Shown: positions 9,305-17,211 of the stretch, piece after piece | Position numbering within the stretch: the stretch's first letter is position 1 | How the letters are laid out: every line of letters begins with the position of its first letter | Source: Luteibacter yeojuensis | GTDB taxonomy: Bacteria > Pseudomonadota > Gammaproteobacteria > Xanthomonadales > Rhodanobacteraceae | Reading direction: 5' to 3' | DNA length: 34,133 bases | NCBI RefSeq assembly: GCF_000964085.1 | Contig: NZ_JZRB01000053.1 | Span: 1 to 34,133, forward strand | Notes under the pieces: model-generated | The model's database searches: none | Told to the model about the DNA's origin: nothing | What the model saw: the letters and a program-made list of their open reading frames with translations, nothing else | Made by a program: the position numbers and the translations under genes

Positions 9305-10522
9305 TCAGGCGCGCGTCGCTTCCACCGGCGAGACCTTCGAGGCACGCAGGGCCGGCGCGAACACCGCCAGTTGCCCGAGCACCAACAGTAGCAAGACACC
9401 CACCGCCACGTAGGTGAACGACACGCGGGGCATCTCGAAGTACTTCAGCATCCACTGGCTGAGCCCCAGCGCGAGCATCGTGCCCACGATGACGCCGCCC
9501 AGCGCGATGAGGAAGTTTTCGGTGAGGAAATAGCCAAGGATATCGCTGCGCCGGGCGCCCAGGGCGCGGCGGACGCCGATCTGCTTGCGGCGCTGCCCCA
9601 CCCAGAAGCTCGACAGGCCCACGATGCCGGCGGCCGTGATGGTGAGCAGCACCGCGCACACCACCGTCATGAGGATGGCCATGCCGCGGTCGGCCTCATA
9701 GGCGGCGGCGCGGATCGTCTCGAATGTGCGGATGCCGGTTTTCTCGGGGAGCACGCGCATGCGGTTGCTGGCGTAGAGCGCCTTGGGGATGGCCTTGAAC
9801 ACGTTATCCTGCTGGCCGGGCTTCGTCCGCACCAGGAACTGCTGGTAACCGCTGTCGAAGCGCACGGGCATCAGGGTGACGTTATCCATGTGGTCGAAGT
9901 CGATCCAGGGCACGGTCAGCTTCGCGACGATGCCGATGACCGTGGATGGCTTGCCCTTCGCGTAGTACAGGGTTTTGCCCAGCGCATCGCCCTTCGGGAA
10001 CAGCTTGTCGGCGATCGCCTTGGTGATGATCACCTGGGCCGGCGCCGGGGTGGTTTGCGGGCCCACGGTCACGACCTCGGACGGGTTGAAGTTACGCCCG
10101 GCGAGCAGCTTCACGCCAAGGGTGGCAAGCGCCTGCTCGTCGACGAAGTACAGCGCGCTGGGCAGGCTGTCCTTGGTCTTGTCCGGCTCGGTCTGGATAC
10201 CGGTCGACCAGCCCCCGCGGCGCAGCGGGAACGCGTTGGTGACATACGCCGACTCCACGCCGGGGATGTTCCGCAGCGTGGCCACGTCGGTCTTCATCAG
10301 CGGGATGAAGGTATCGGGCTTGCCGACGTAGCGGTTCTGCACCGTGATGAGGTTGGTTTCATCCAGGCCAGTCGGGCGGTGCACCCGCTCGACGCGCTGG
10401 TGGACGATGAACAGCGCGTTGCACACGATGGCCAGCGTGAGCGCGATCTGCAGCGCGATCAGGATGGTGCCCGACTTGTGCCGGCGCAGCGCGGTCAGGA
10501 TGGGTTTGATCTGGAGGTTCAT
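9305..10522 (-). CDS. FtsX/MacB-type ABC transporter permease, B-type, first pair
   Basis: This 405-residue permease begins MNLQIKPILTALRRHKSG. It has one N-terminal helix (about 18-38), a MacB-type periplasmic core, then three C-terminal helices with the coupling motif GQRRKQIGVRRALGARRSDI. ATG 10522 is chosen because it aligns with the start of the paralogue at 7976 and has AAGG 9 nt upstream; ATG 10528 two codons earlier is an alternative. The gene follows the A-type permease with an 11-nt gap. B-type subunits are shorter than A-type ones because the periplasmic domain is smaller, which suggests that A and B form a heterodimer (inference). Confidence 0.92.
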   Translation of the reverse strand: MNLQIKPILTALRRHKSGTILIALQIALTLAIVCNALFIVHQRVERVHRPTGLDETNLITVQNRYVGKPDTFIPLMKTDVATLRNIPGVESAYVTNAFPLRRGGWSTGIQTEPDKTKDSLPSALYFVDEQALATLGVKLLAGRNFNPSEVVTVGPQTTPAPAQVIITKAIADKLFPKGDALGKTLYYAKGKPSTVIGIVAKLTVPWIDFDHMDNVTLMPVRFDSGYQQFLVRTKPGQQDNVFKAIPKALYASNRMRVLPEKTGIRTFETIRAAAYEADRGMAILMTVVCAVLLTITAAGIVGLSSFWVGQRRKQIGVRRALGARRSDILGYFLTENFLIALGGVIVGTMLALGLSQWMLKYFEMPRVSFTYVAVGVLLLLVLGQLAVFAPALRASKVSPVEATRA

Positions 10523-10533
10523 GCCCATGCGCC

Positions 10534-11841
10534 TTAATTGGATTTCAGCTGCCACGCCGGCTGCACCTGTGCGGCGCGCCACGTGGGATAGAACGCGGCC
10601 ACCACCGACGCCACGATGGCCGTCAGCAGGGTCAGGAGGATGAGCACCGGGTCGAGCGTGGCCAGCCGCGCGATGTCCTCGGGGAACACCAGCGTGGTAC
10701 CGAGCGTGCCCAGGCCCGTCAGCACCAGCCCGAGCACGCCACCGGCGATACCCACCGCCCCGGCCTCGATGAGGAACTGCGCGTAGATATCGCTGCGTGA
10801 CGCACCCAGGGCGCGGCGCACGCCGATCTCGGGGGCGCGGCGCATGAACTTCGCCAGCAGCAGGCCCACGGTGTTGACCAGGCAGATGACCAGGAAGCCG
10901 AGCGACACGACGAGGGAAATGGTGGATTCCTTCGGCACCACCTTCTTCGCGTCGAGCCACTCCATGACATCGCGCACCTTCACGTTGGGCGCCCAGTTCC
11001 AGCGGCCGGCACGCTGCTGTTCGGCGGCGTAACCATTGAGGTAGTTGCGGTAGGTGGCTACTTCGGCGGCCGAGTGCATCTCGGTCCACAACGCGATCCA
11101 CACGCATTCCGAGTGCAGGTAGCCATCCCAGCCGGCCTCCGGCTCCTTCACGCAGTTGTTGTTTCCGTTGGTGGGCAATTGCAGGTCGATGGCGCGGGTG
11201 AACGGGATATACACCGCGGCGCCCTCGTCGAAGCCGCCCGTGTTGGGCACGTCGAAGAACAGCGGCTGTGGCGACCAGTTGGCCATGACGCCCACGATGC
11301 GGAACAGGCGGCCGTCGAGGTTCACCTGCTTGCCCACGCTGTTACCGCCGTTGAACAGCTTGTCGTTGAGGTCCTTGGTGATGACCGCCACGCTGGCATG
11401 CTTCTCGTCGTCGTCGCGGGTCCACGCGTGGCCCTGGATGAAGGGCATGTCGAACATAGCGAACATGTCCGAGCTGTTGGCGTAGGCGCCCTCGCGCATG
11501 GGCAGGCGGCCGGCGTCATCGGGGATGACCGAGACGCTCACCGGGTACACGGCGGCCTGCCGCGGCGCCTTGTGGGCACGCAGTATCGCCGTGACGTCGA
11601 TGTAGGTGAGGGCATCGGCGGGCTCGCCGTTCTCGATGTTTTCCGGGCCGAACGCATCCACCTGCGTGTTGTAGAGCACGCTCGATTTCTGCGGGATCGG
11701 GTCACGCGAGGTGGCGCGGTACACCGAATAGGTGGTCATCGACGCGGCCACGCCGAACCCGATGGCCATCACCATGAGGGCGGTGAGCACCGGGTTCTTG
11801 CGCAGGCTGCGCAGGCCGAGCTGGAGGTAGTAGGCGAACAT
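10534..11841 (-). CDS. FtsX/MacB-type ABC transporter permease, A-type, first pair
   Basis: This 435-residue permease starts MFAYYLQLGLRSLRKNPVLT. It has an N-terminal helix (about 18-40), a periplasmic MacB core (about 45-310) and three C-terminal helices, with the FtsX coupling motif RRAPEIGVRRALGASRSDI. The start ATG 11841 has AAGGTG 6 nt upstream; the longer upstream frame is proline/arginine-rich and unlike the family. It lies 28 nt after the ATPase gene, so it is the first membrane subunit translated. It forms an A/B pair with the next gene, and this pair is repeated downstream. Confidence 0.92.
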   Translation of the reverse strand: MFAYYLQLGLRSLRKNPVLTALMVMAIGFGVAASMTTYSVYRATSRDPIPQKSSVLYNTQVDAFGPENIENGEPADALTYIDVTAILRAHKAPRQAAVYPVSVSVIPDDAGRLPMREGAYANSSDMFAMFDMPFIQGHAWTRDDDEKHASVAVITKDLNDKLFNGGNSVGKQVNLDGRLFRIVGVMANWSPQPLFFDVPNTGGFDEGAAVYIPFTRAIDLQLPTNGNNNCVKEPEAGWDGYLHSECVWIALWTEMHSAAEVATYRNYLNGYAAEQQRAGRWNWAPNVKVRDVMEWLDAKKVVPKESTISLVVSLGFLVICLVNTVGLLLAKFMRRAPEIGVRRALGASRSDIYAQFLIEAGAVGIAGGVLGLVLTGLGTLGTTLVFPEDIARLATLDPVLILLTLLTAIVASVVAAFYPTWRAAQVQPAWQLKSN

Positions 11842-11869
11842 GGGTGCCACCTTCGGCGCGGGGCCAGGA

Positions 11870-12586
11870 TCAGGAACGAGCGGTCTGGGCGTGGTTGTGC
11901 GCGTGGAAGCGCGGCTCTTCGGACAGGTCAACCACCTGGCCGTCGATCACGTGGACGTTGCGCTGCGCGCGCGCGGCCAGTTCGGGATCGTGCGTGACCA
12001 TGACGATGGTGGCGCCTTCGCGGTGGATCTCCTCCAGCAGCTCCATCACGCCGCGGGCCATCTGCGTGTCGAGGTTACCGGTGGGTTCGTCGGCCAGGAG
12101 CAGGCGGGGCGAGCCGGCCAGCGCGCGGGCGATGGCGACGCGCTGCTGCTGGCCGCCCGACAGTTCCGCCGGGTAGTGACGGGCACGGGCGGCCAGGCCG
12201 ACGCGCTCGAGGGCATCCATGATGCGCTGCTTGCGCTCCGGCGCCTTCATGCCACGGTAGCGCAGCGGCACTTCCACGTTATCGAACACGTTGAGGTCGG
12301 GGATGAGGTTGAACGCCTGGAAGATGAAGCCGATCTTCTCGTTGCGGATCTTCGAGCGGGCGTTGTCGTTGAGCTGGCTCACCTCGATGCCGTCGAGGTG
12401 GTACTCGCCACCGGTGAAGGTCTCGAGCAGGCCGGCGATGGTGAGGAAGGTGGTCTTGCCCGAACCCGACGGCCCGGTGACGGCGACGAACTCGCCCTCC
12501 TTCACGTCGATGTTGAAGTCGCGCAGCGCGTAGGTCTCGACGACTTCCGTGCGGTAGACCTTGGCGAGGTGAGTCATTTTCAGCAT
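11870..12586 (-). CDS. MacB/LolD-type ABC transporter ATP-binding protein
   Basis: This 238-residue ATPase carries every ABC motif: Walker A GPSGSGKT (38-45), Q-loop FQAFNLIP, signature LSGGQQQRVAIARA, Walker B LLLADEPTGNLD and H-loop VTHD. The sequence type is that of MacB, LolD and FtsE, which serve FtsX-like permeases that work as mechanotransducers rather than classical substrate tunnels. It is the only ATPase among four permeases, so it must power both pairs if both are used. The start ATG 12586 has GGAG 9 nt upstream and gives the family-typical MLKMTHLAKVY; a GTG at 12634 would add 16 residues without similarity. Confidence 0.95.
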   Translation of the reverse strand: MLKMTHLAKVYRTEVVETYALRDFNIDVKEGEFVAVTGPSGSGKTTFLTIAGLLETFTGGEYHLDGIEVSQLNDNARSKIRNEKIGFIFQAFNLIPDLNVFDNVEVPLRYRGMKAPERKQRIMDALERVGLAARARHYPAELSGGQQQRVAIARALAGSPRLLLADEPTGNLDTQMARGVMELLEEIHREGATIVMVTHDPELAARAQRNVHVIDGQVVDLSEEPRFHAHNHAQTARS

Positions 12587-12636
12587 GAGGGTTTGCTCCA
12601 GTGGTTCGTACGTCGAGGATTCAGGGGGCTTCACGC

Positions 12637-13908
12637 TTACCGTGCAATGGCTACATGCTTGGCGTCGCCGAAGGTGTCGGCGCCGGAGATGACGATCTTG
12701 TCGCCCTCTTTCAGGCCGTCCAGGATTTCGACCTTGTCGATGCTGCTGGCACCGACGCGGATGTCGCGGCGGTCGGCCATGCCGTCGTTGACGACGTAGG
12801 CGTAGCGGCCGGCGCTTTCGTCGACGAACGAGCCACGCTGCACGGTGAGCACGTTCTCGCGGCTATCGAGGAGGATGCGGACGGAAAGGCGCTGGCTCTG
12901 GCGCAACTGCTGCGGCGACTGGCCGTCGAAGCGCAGGCGGGCGGCCACTTCGCCGTTCACCACCTCGGGCGAGATGGCGCTGACCTTCCCCTTCCACTCC
13001 TTGCCGTTGCCGGTGATCTCGCCCGGCATGCCGATGGCGAGGTCGCGTGCGAAGCTTTCGGGCACCTTCATCTCCACCTCGAGGGCGGTGAGGTCGATGA
13101 CGCTGACCAGCTGGGCGTCCTTGGCCACGGTAGCGCGCTCGGCGATGAAGAGCTGGCCCACCTGGCCATCCACCGGGCTTTTCACGTTGAGGTCGTCGAC
13201 CTGGCGCTGCAGGTCCTTCACCAGGAGCTCCTGGCGGTCGTGCGCCAGCTTCTTCGACTGGATGTCGAACGTGAGGCTGTCGTTGTCCACGCTGAGGTCG
13301 CTCTGCGCGTGCTTCTGCGTGATGGCGGCCTTGTCGAGCGCCGACTTGGCCTTGTCGACATCCGCCACGGGCACCGCGCCCTTGTCGAACGCGCCCTGGT
13401 AGCGCTTGAGGTCGCGCTCGGCGGCGGTCTGGTCAACGGTGGCGTTGTCGTAGGCCTTCTGCAGCTCGGAGCGCTTCTTCTTCGCATCCACCTGGGCGCG
13501 CAGGTACTCCACCTGCATGGCATCGGCGGCGGACTGCTCCTGCGCAAGCTTGTTGGTGAGCTCCGGGCTGGTCACCACGGCGAGCACCTGGCCTTTTTTC
13601 ACCACGTCGCCCGCGTGCACCTGCAAGACCACGGCGCCACCGTACGGGGCGTAAAGCGTGGGGCTGACGGCCGCGACCACCTTGCCCTCGGCGGCGATGT
13701 CACGGACGAACGGCCCACGGGTGACCGTGCCGAAGGTGAGGCGGGATGCGCTGACCGACGAATCGGCCGAGAACATCGTGGAGAGCTTCGGGATGGCGAG
13801 GCCGATGGCCACGAGCACCGCCAGCGCGCCACCGGCGATAAGCAGCTTGCGATGGCGGTGGGGCGCGACCGCGACGAGGCGGTCCTGGGCGGAGGTGTCA
13901 CGGATCAT
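12637..13908 (-). CDS. MacA/HlyD-type periplasmic adaptor protein
   Basis: This 423-residue membrane fusion protein has one N-terminal membrane anchor (about 22-42, KLLIAGGALAVLVAIGLAI). A split biotinyl-lipoyl domain is interrupted by a long helical hairpin (about 115-245, K/A/Q/D rich coiled coil), followed by a beta-barrel and a membrane-proximal domain (SVRILLDSRENVLTVQRGSF, then DGLKEGDKIVISG). It should bridge the inner-membrane permeases to an outer-membrane TolC-like channel; no TolC homologue is in the window. It is the first gene of the export operon, starting about 23 nt after the predicted transcription start of the sigma-54 promoter, with GGGAAG upstream of the ATG. Confidence 0.93.
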   Translation of the reverse strand: MIRDTSAQDRLVAVAPHRHRKLLIAGGALAVLVAIGLAIPKLSTMFSADSSVSASRLTFGTVTRGPFVRDIAAEGKVVAAVSPTLYAPYGGAVVLQVHAGDVVKKGQVLAVVTSPELTNKLAQEQSAADAMQVEYLRAQVDAKKKRSELQKAYDNATVDQTAAERDLKRYQGAFDKGAVPVADVDKAKSALDKAAITQKHAQSDLSVDNDSLTFDIQSKKLAHDRQELLVKDLQRQVDDLNVKSPVDGQVGQLFIAERATVAKDAQLVSVIDLTALEVEMKVPESFARDLAIGMPGEITGNGKEWKGKVSAISPEVVNGEVAARLRFDGQSPQQLRQSQRLSVRILLDSRENVLTVQRGSFVDESAGRYAYVVNDGMADRRDIRVGASSIDKVEILDGLKEGDKIVISGADTFGDAKHVAIAR

Positions 13909-13941
13909 GGTGGCTTCCCGGTTGAACTTGCCAAGGACTTG

Positions 13942-13958
13942 AGCAAGCCGCGTGCCAA
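13942..13958 (-). promoter_or_regulatory. Sigma-54 (-24/-12) promoter of the export operon
   Basis: Read on the minus strand the site is TTGGCACGCGGCTTGCT, an essentially perfect match to the sigma-54 consensus: TGGCACG, four bases, then TTGC and T. The GG and GC dinucleotides have the required spacing. Transcription should begin near 13931, about 23 nt before the adaptor start codon. Sigma-54 promoters need an AAA+ activator, and such an activator is encoded seventh in the same operon. Confidence 0.88.
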
Positions 13959-14013
13959 CCGTGGAAACGCTTGTTTTTCCGTATGTTATGAACCTGGCCC
14001 AGCCCCTCGGCGG

Positions 14014-14042
14014 TGTCCGCGGACAGGTGTCCGGACACTGTC
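14014..14042. promoter_or_regulatory. Tandem palindromic activator-binding sites
   Basis: Two perfect 12-bp palindromes stand side by side: TGTCCGCGGACA (14014-14025) and GTGTCCGGACAC (14027-14038). They are followed by another half-site TGTC (14039-14042). Their centre lies about 95 bp upstream of the predicted start of transcription, the usual distance for enhancer sites of NtrC-type activators. Binding by the regulator encoded at 5326-6660 is inferred. Confidence 0.72.
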
Positions 14043-14064
14043 AGCGACCACTTTCCCGTCTCGA

Positions 14065-14129
14065 TGTGGGAGCGCGCTTGCGCGCGATGGGCGGTGCCGC
14101 GGGCCATCGCGCGCAAGCGCGCTCCCACA
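14065..14129. repeat. REPIN-like inverted REP pair
   Basis: A 24-bp REP element at 14065-14088 (TGTGGGAGCGCGCTTGCG then CGCGAT) is followed after 17 bp by its exact reverse complement at 14106-14129. The two arms can form one long hairpin, and each has its own small palindrome. It lies between the 3' end of the gene at 14141 and the palindromes of the sigma-54 promoter. It may separate the two transcription units by acting as a transcript-end hairpin. Confidence 0.88.
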
Positions 14130-14140
14130 GTGGGATGTGG

Positions 14141-14704
14141 TCAGCTGGCCATGGCGACGGATTCGGAGACGGCGATATCGCGCGCCACGCCACGGCCCAG
14201 CGAGGAAATGGCCACCTCGCGCGCGCCGAGCACGTCGAAACCGACGAGGCGGCGGCGCTGGAAGCTCAGCACGCGCGCGCGGCTGGCGCGGAGCCACTCG
14301 CGGTCGGGCGCGCGGCGCGAGGGCGCCTCGACGGGCGTGGCGCCCGCGAAGAGGCCATCCCATGCCAGGTAGTCGGTATCGGGCAACAGGTAGATGCGCG
14401 CCAGCGTGTCGCCGCCCTGCGCCACGCAGTCGAGCCACTCGCGCGGGCCCTCGGCCGTGATGGCGCAGGTAAGGCCCACGTACTGCGTGCAAAGCAACGG
14501 CGCAAGCTCGGTGTTCTCCACCAGGCAGCCCGCCGGCGGCAGCGGTGTCGCGGCCCCAGGGGTGGGCCGTGGCGCGAGGTAGAGCACGCCGCCCAGCTGG
14601 CCGAGGCCCTCGACCAGCGTGCGCGGTGGCACCGCGAGCCAGCGGGTGGTGGAACCGGTGCGGGCGCGCTGCTGCACGCCGAAGGATGCGAGCCAACCAA
14701 ACAT
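14141..14704 (-). CDS. Hypothetical protein downstream of hemP
   Basis: This 187-residue protein has no family that I recognise. It has no clear signal peptide or membrane helix. There are aliphatic stretches (LVEGLGQLGGVLYLAP, TLARIYLLPDTDYLAWDGLFAG), three cysteines (about residues 60-95) and an arginine-rich segment at about 128-155 followed by FDVLGAREVAISSLGRGVARDIAVSESVA. The start ATG 14704 has GGGAG 7 nt upstream. It lies 90 nt after hemP on the same strand with no visible terminator between them, so it may share the iron-controlled promoter and a role in iron or haem use; this is context only. A REPIN follows the stop. Confidence 0.72.
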   Translation of the reverse strand: MFGWLASFGVQQRARTGSTTRWLAVPPRTLVEGLGQLGGVLYLAPRPTPGAATPLPPAGCLVENTELAPLLCTQYVGLTCAITAEGPREWLDCVAQGGDTLARIYLLPDTDYLAWDGLFAGATPVEAPSRRAPDREWLRASRARVLSFQRRRLVGFDVLGAREVAISSLGRGVARDIAVSESVAMAS

Positions 14705-14794
14705 GGGGCGTCTCCCGGTGACGGCCTTGGGAAAAATGCCTGGCTGGCGGCTGAGGGGAGGCCCGCGTGGCTTGGCGTCGGGGAGATGGAACGC

Positions 14795-14992
14795 TTACTT
14801 GGTGAGGATGAGCTTGTCGTTACGGGTAAGGCGCAGGTGGTATTCCGCGCCCTGGTGCTCGATGACAAGCTCGCGCGAGCCATCGAGGAGGTTCTTGCTC
14901 TCGATGCGGCGGGCCGGCGCCGTGGGGGCACGCAGCGGGACGACCTTGTCGCGGCCGGCGGTATCGGTCAGGGGAAGGCTTCTCATCAACAT
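14795..14992 (-). CDS. hemP: Hemin uptake protein HemP
   Basis: This 65-residue protein has the HemP signature in its second half: ESKNLLDGSRELVIEHQGAE then YHLRLTRNDKLILTK at the C-terminus. HemP is a small cytosolic protein found in Fur-regulated haem operons; in some beta- and gammaproteobacteria it activates transcription of the haem receptor gene. No haem receptor or ABC transporter is next to it here. The start ATG 14992 has GGAG 8 nt upstream; a second in-frame ATG lies two codons on. A Fur-box promoter is directly upstream. Confidence 0.92.
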   Translation of the reverse strand: MLMRSLPLTDTAGRDKVVPLRAPTAPARRIESKNLLDGSRELVIEHQGAEYHLRLTRNDKLILTK

Positions 14993-15025
14993 GGCTAACT
15001 CTCCGCAAGTGAGGGTGCGGAGTTG

Positions 15026-15053
15026 ATGATAATGATTCTCAATTACGCGTCAA
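15026..15053 (-). promoter_or_regulatory. Fur-box promoter of hemP
   Basis: On the minus strand TTGACG (15053-15048) and TATCAT (15031-15026) form a -35/-10 pair with 16-bp spacing, each matching consensus at 5 of 6 positions. Overlapping it, 15028-15046 reads GATAATGATTCTCAATTAC on the plus strand and matches the 19-bp Fur consensus at 14 positions, including the first nine. Repression by Fur with iron is strongly implied. The -35 box overlaps the chpC stop codon. Confidence 0.85.
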
Positions 15054-15520
15054 GCACTTTCTTGCATGCCGACGAGCGTGCCTTCGATCTCTTCCAGGTC
15101 CGGGATGACCGCGTTGTCGTCGCGCACCAGCACGTGGGCCCGGACGCCGAAAGGCAGGTCGTGGCCATCGTGGGTGGGCAACAGCAGCTCGGCGTTGAGC
15201 GTGGTCAGGCGCGGGAAGCCATGGGTGAGCACGGCGATGTAGGGCATGTCGGCGCGGTTGCCGATGGCCTTCAGCACGGCCACGCGGGCCGCCTGCGGCG
15301 GCGCGTCGTCGGCCAGCTTCGCCACGTGGTCGAAGTTCACCAGCGGAATATGCCAGCCGCGCCATTCGATGCGGCCACTGAGCCACTCGGGCGCGTCCGC
15401 GATGGGCTCGACGCCGGCGAGGGTGATGACTTCGGCGACCGCGGCGTTCGGGAGCAGCAGGCGCACGCCACCGCTCGGGACCAGGACGCAGCGGATTTCG
15501 CGCGGTAACGGCTCGCTCAT
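15050..15520 (-). CDS. chpC: CheW-domain coupling protein ChpC
   Basis: This 156-residue protein is essentially one CheW domain: REIRCVLVPSGGVRLLLPNAAVAEVI (strand and loop start of the fold), PEWLSGRIEWRGWHIPLVNFD, then a C-terminal part. ChpC is the second CheW-like coupler of the Pil-Chp system, linking receptor signals to the ChpA kinase, possibly from receptors other than PilJ. The gene is the last of the cluster and starts inside chpB by the classical ATGA overlap, with GAGGA 6 nt upstream of the ATG. Its stop codon is embedded in the hemP promoter. Confidence 0.88.
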   Translation of the reverse strand: MSEPLPREIRCVLVPSGGVRLLLPNAAVAEVITLAGVEPIADAPEWLSGRIEWRGWHIPLVNFDHVAKLADDAPPQAARVAVLKAIGNRADMPYIAVLTHGFPRLTTLNAELLLPTHDGHDLPFGVRAHVLVRDDNAVIPDLEEIEGTLVGMQESA

Positions 15521-17211
15521 GGGAATTCCTCGTTCAGTTTCTTGGCCAGCGCGGCCACATCGCCCGCATAGCCCGCCACGCGCTCCTCGCGGATGCCCGT
15601 GACCATGTGCCCGCGCTCGTCGCCCGGCGCCACGGCCTGCACCCACACGCGGCCACCGCCGTCGTAGACCGCCTGCGCGCCGGCAACGGCATCGTTGCCG
15701 CGCCCGGCGAAGACGATGGCCAGCGCGTCGGCGCCGAAGGTACTGGCAAGCGTGCCGAGGATGCCGTCGATCGACGGCCCCTGGCTCTGGATGGCGCTAC
15801 CGTCGTCGCGTACCACCACGCCACCGTCGCGGCGCACCTGCACGGTGGCGCCACGCGGCACGACAAGCACCTCGCCGTGGTTGGTCGGCACGCCGTCTTC
15901 GGCGATGCGGCCGCGGCCAAGGCGGCTGGCGAACGACGCCGCGTCGCCGGCATGGTGCGCGACGACCAGGAAGGTCGCCGGCACGCGGGCCGGCAACGCC
16001 GCCAGGAACAGGCGGATGTCGTCCTCGCTTTCGGTGGTACCCGCCAGCGCCACGACGCGGCGTACCGCGCGCGTGCTGGTTTCCAGGATCATCTCGTGCG
16101 TGAAGCGGCCATCGGTGGGCGGGGCCACCGCGTCATCCATCGACACCAGCTCGAGCGTCAGGCCCGGCTCGATGCGCGCGCTGCCGTCATCCACCACGTC
16201 CTGCGCAAGGAACTCGGCGGCGCTCATCGTTTCGATGCCGAATTCGCCTGCCTCCGCGCGCGGCGCGGCTTCGGGCACGATCGTGTCGTGGTCGACCAGG
16301 TCCCATTCCGGCGCGGGGGGCGGCGCGTATTCCGTGGCGCGCGAGGTGATCTCCACCGACGGCGGGGTATCGTCCGCGGCGATGCTGAACTGGCTTGCGT
16401 CGAATTCGCTTTCGACGACGGCGGGCGGTGCCGGCGCGTCGTCCACCAACTCGAAGCCGGAGAGGTCGAGCGAGGCAAGGTCGGTGAGTTCCAGCGGCAT
16501 GGACGGCACGTCGTCGATACCATCGGTGCCCTGCGCGCCGGCGGCGCCGGATTCCGCCAGCGCCGCTTCCAGCTCGGCGGCGAGGTCCTCGGGGCTGGCG
16601 GCGCCCTCCCCCTCGTCCTCGCTGCTGACCAGCGTGGTCGAGAACGTGAGTTCATCGTCGACATCGCCTTCGATGTCGGCCACGGCATCGAGCGAGACGG
16701 GCGCGTCGGCGTCATCGAAGGCCATGGGCGTGGCCGGGTAACCGTGCACGCCGGTGATGGCGAGGTCGTCGGTGATCGGCTCGCCGAGGAATTCCTCGGC
16801 GGGCGCGGGCTCGCTGGCCATGGCCGCGACGCGCGGCTCGATGGCGCGCGCATCGTCGGGCCGCGGCGGGTCCACGGGCGGCGTGCCAACGAGCTTGGCG
16901 GCCAGGTGCCGGGCCCAGCGCGCGCGGTCCCAGCCCGCGAGGCCGCGGCTGGCGTCGGCATCGTTGAACACCAGGCGCGGATGGCCACCCTCGACCGTCT
17001 CGTAGAGGCGATCGAGGTCTTCGTCCGACGGATCGTCCAGGTCCACCACCACGACATCGGCCGACGAGCCGACCAGTTCCGCGGGCGCGAACGCCTTCAG
17101 GTCGGATTCGTAGACGATTTTCGCGCCATGCTCGACGAGGGCGTCGCGCAGGTGCGCCGAAAGGCCGGCGTCGTCGAACAGCAGCGCGACCGCCGGCTCG
17201 TTATCCACCAT
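15517..17211 (-). CDS. chpB: ChpB, CheB-like methylesterase with altered active site
   Basis: This 564-residue protein has a degenerate receiver-like region (about 5-110; LLFDDAGLSAHLRDAL, VVVVDLDDPS, but no KP motif). A long acidic, disordered linker (about 115-380) follows, then a CheB-type domain (about 385-560). By alignment with CheB, the GASTGG nucleophile motif reads AGTTES, so catalytic Ser is Thr; the QHM histidine is kept in VVAHHAG, and the catalytic Asp is kept in AGRGNDAVAGA although the neighbouring Met and Gly are changed. Methylesterase activity is therefore doubtful. The start ATG overlaps the chpA end by 11 nt. Position between chpA and chpC supports the name ChpB. Confidence 0.85.
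   Translation of the reverse strand: MVDNEPAVALLFDDAGLSAHLRDALVEHGAKIVYESDLKAFAPAELVGSSADVVVVDLDDPSDEDLDRLYETVEGGHPRLVFNDADASRGLAGWDRARWARHLAAKLVGTPPVDPPRPDDARAIEPRVAAMASEPAPAEEFLGEPITDDLAITGVHGYPATPMAFDDADAPVSLDAVADIEGDVDDELTFSTTLVSSEDEGEGAASPEDLAAELEAALAESGAAGAQGTDGIDDVPSMPLELTDLASLDLSGFELVDDAPAPPAVVESEFDASQFSIAADDTPPSVEITSRATEYAPPPAPEWDLVDHDTIVPEAAPRAEAGEFGIETMSAAEFLAQDVVDDGSARIEPGLTLELVSMDDAVAPPTDGRFTHEMILETSTRAVRRVVALAGTTESEDDIRLFLAALPARVPATFLVVAHHAGDAASFASRLGRGRIAEDGVPTNHGEVLVVPRGATVQVRRDGGVVVRDDGSAIQSQGPSIDGILGTLASTFGADALAIVFAGRGNDAVAGAQAVYDGGGRVWVQAVAPGDERGHMVTGIREERVAGYAGDVAALAKKLNEEFP

Noticed and set aside
12601-14460. A 619-codon plus-strand open frame crossing the adaptor gene and the sigma-54 promoter
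   Set aside because: It is antisense to the adaptor gene and passes through the promoter and REPIN; composition is typical of a shadow frame.
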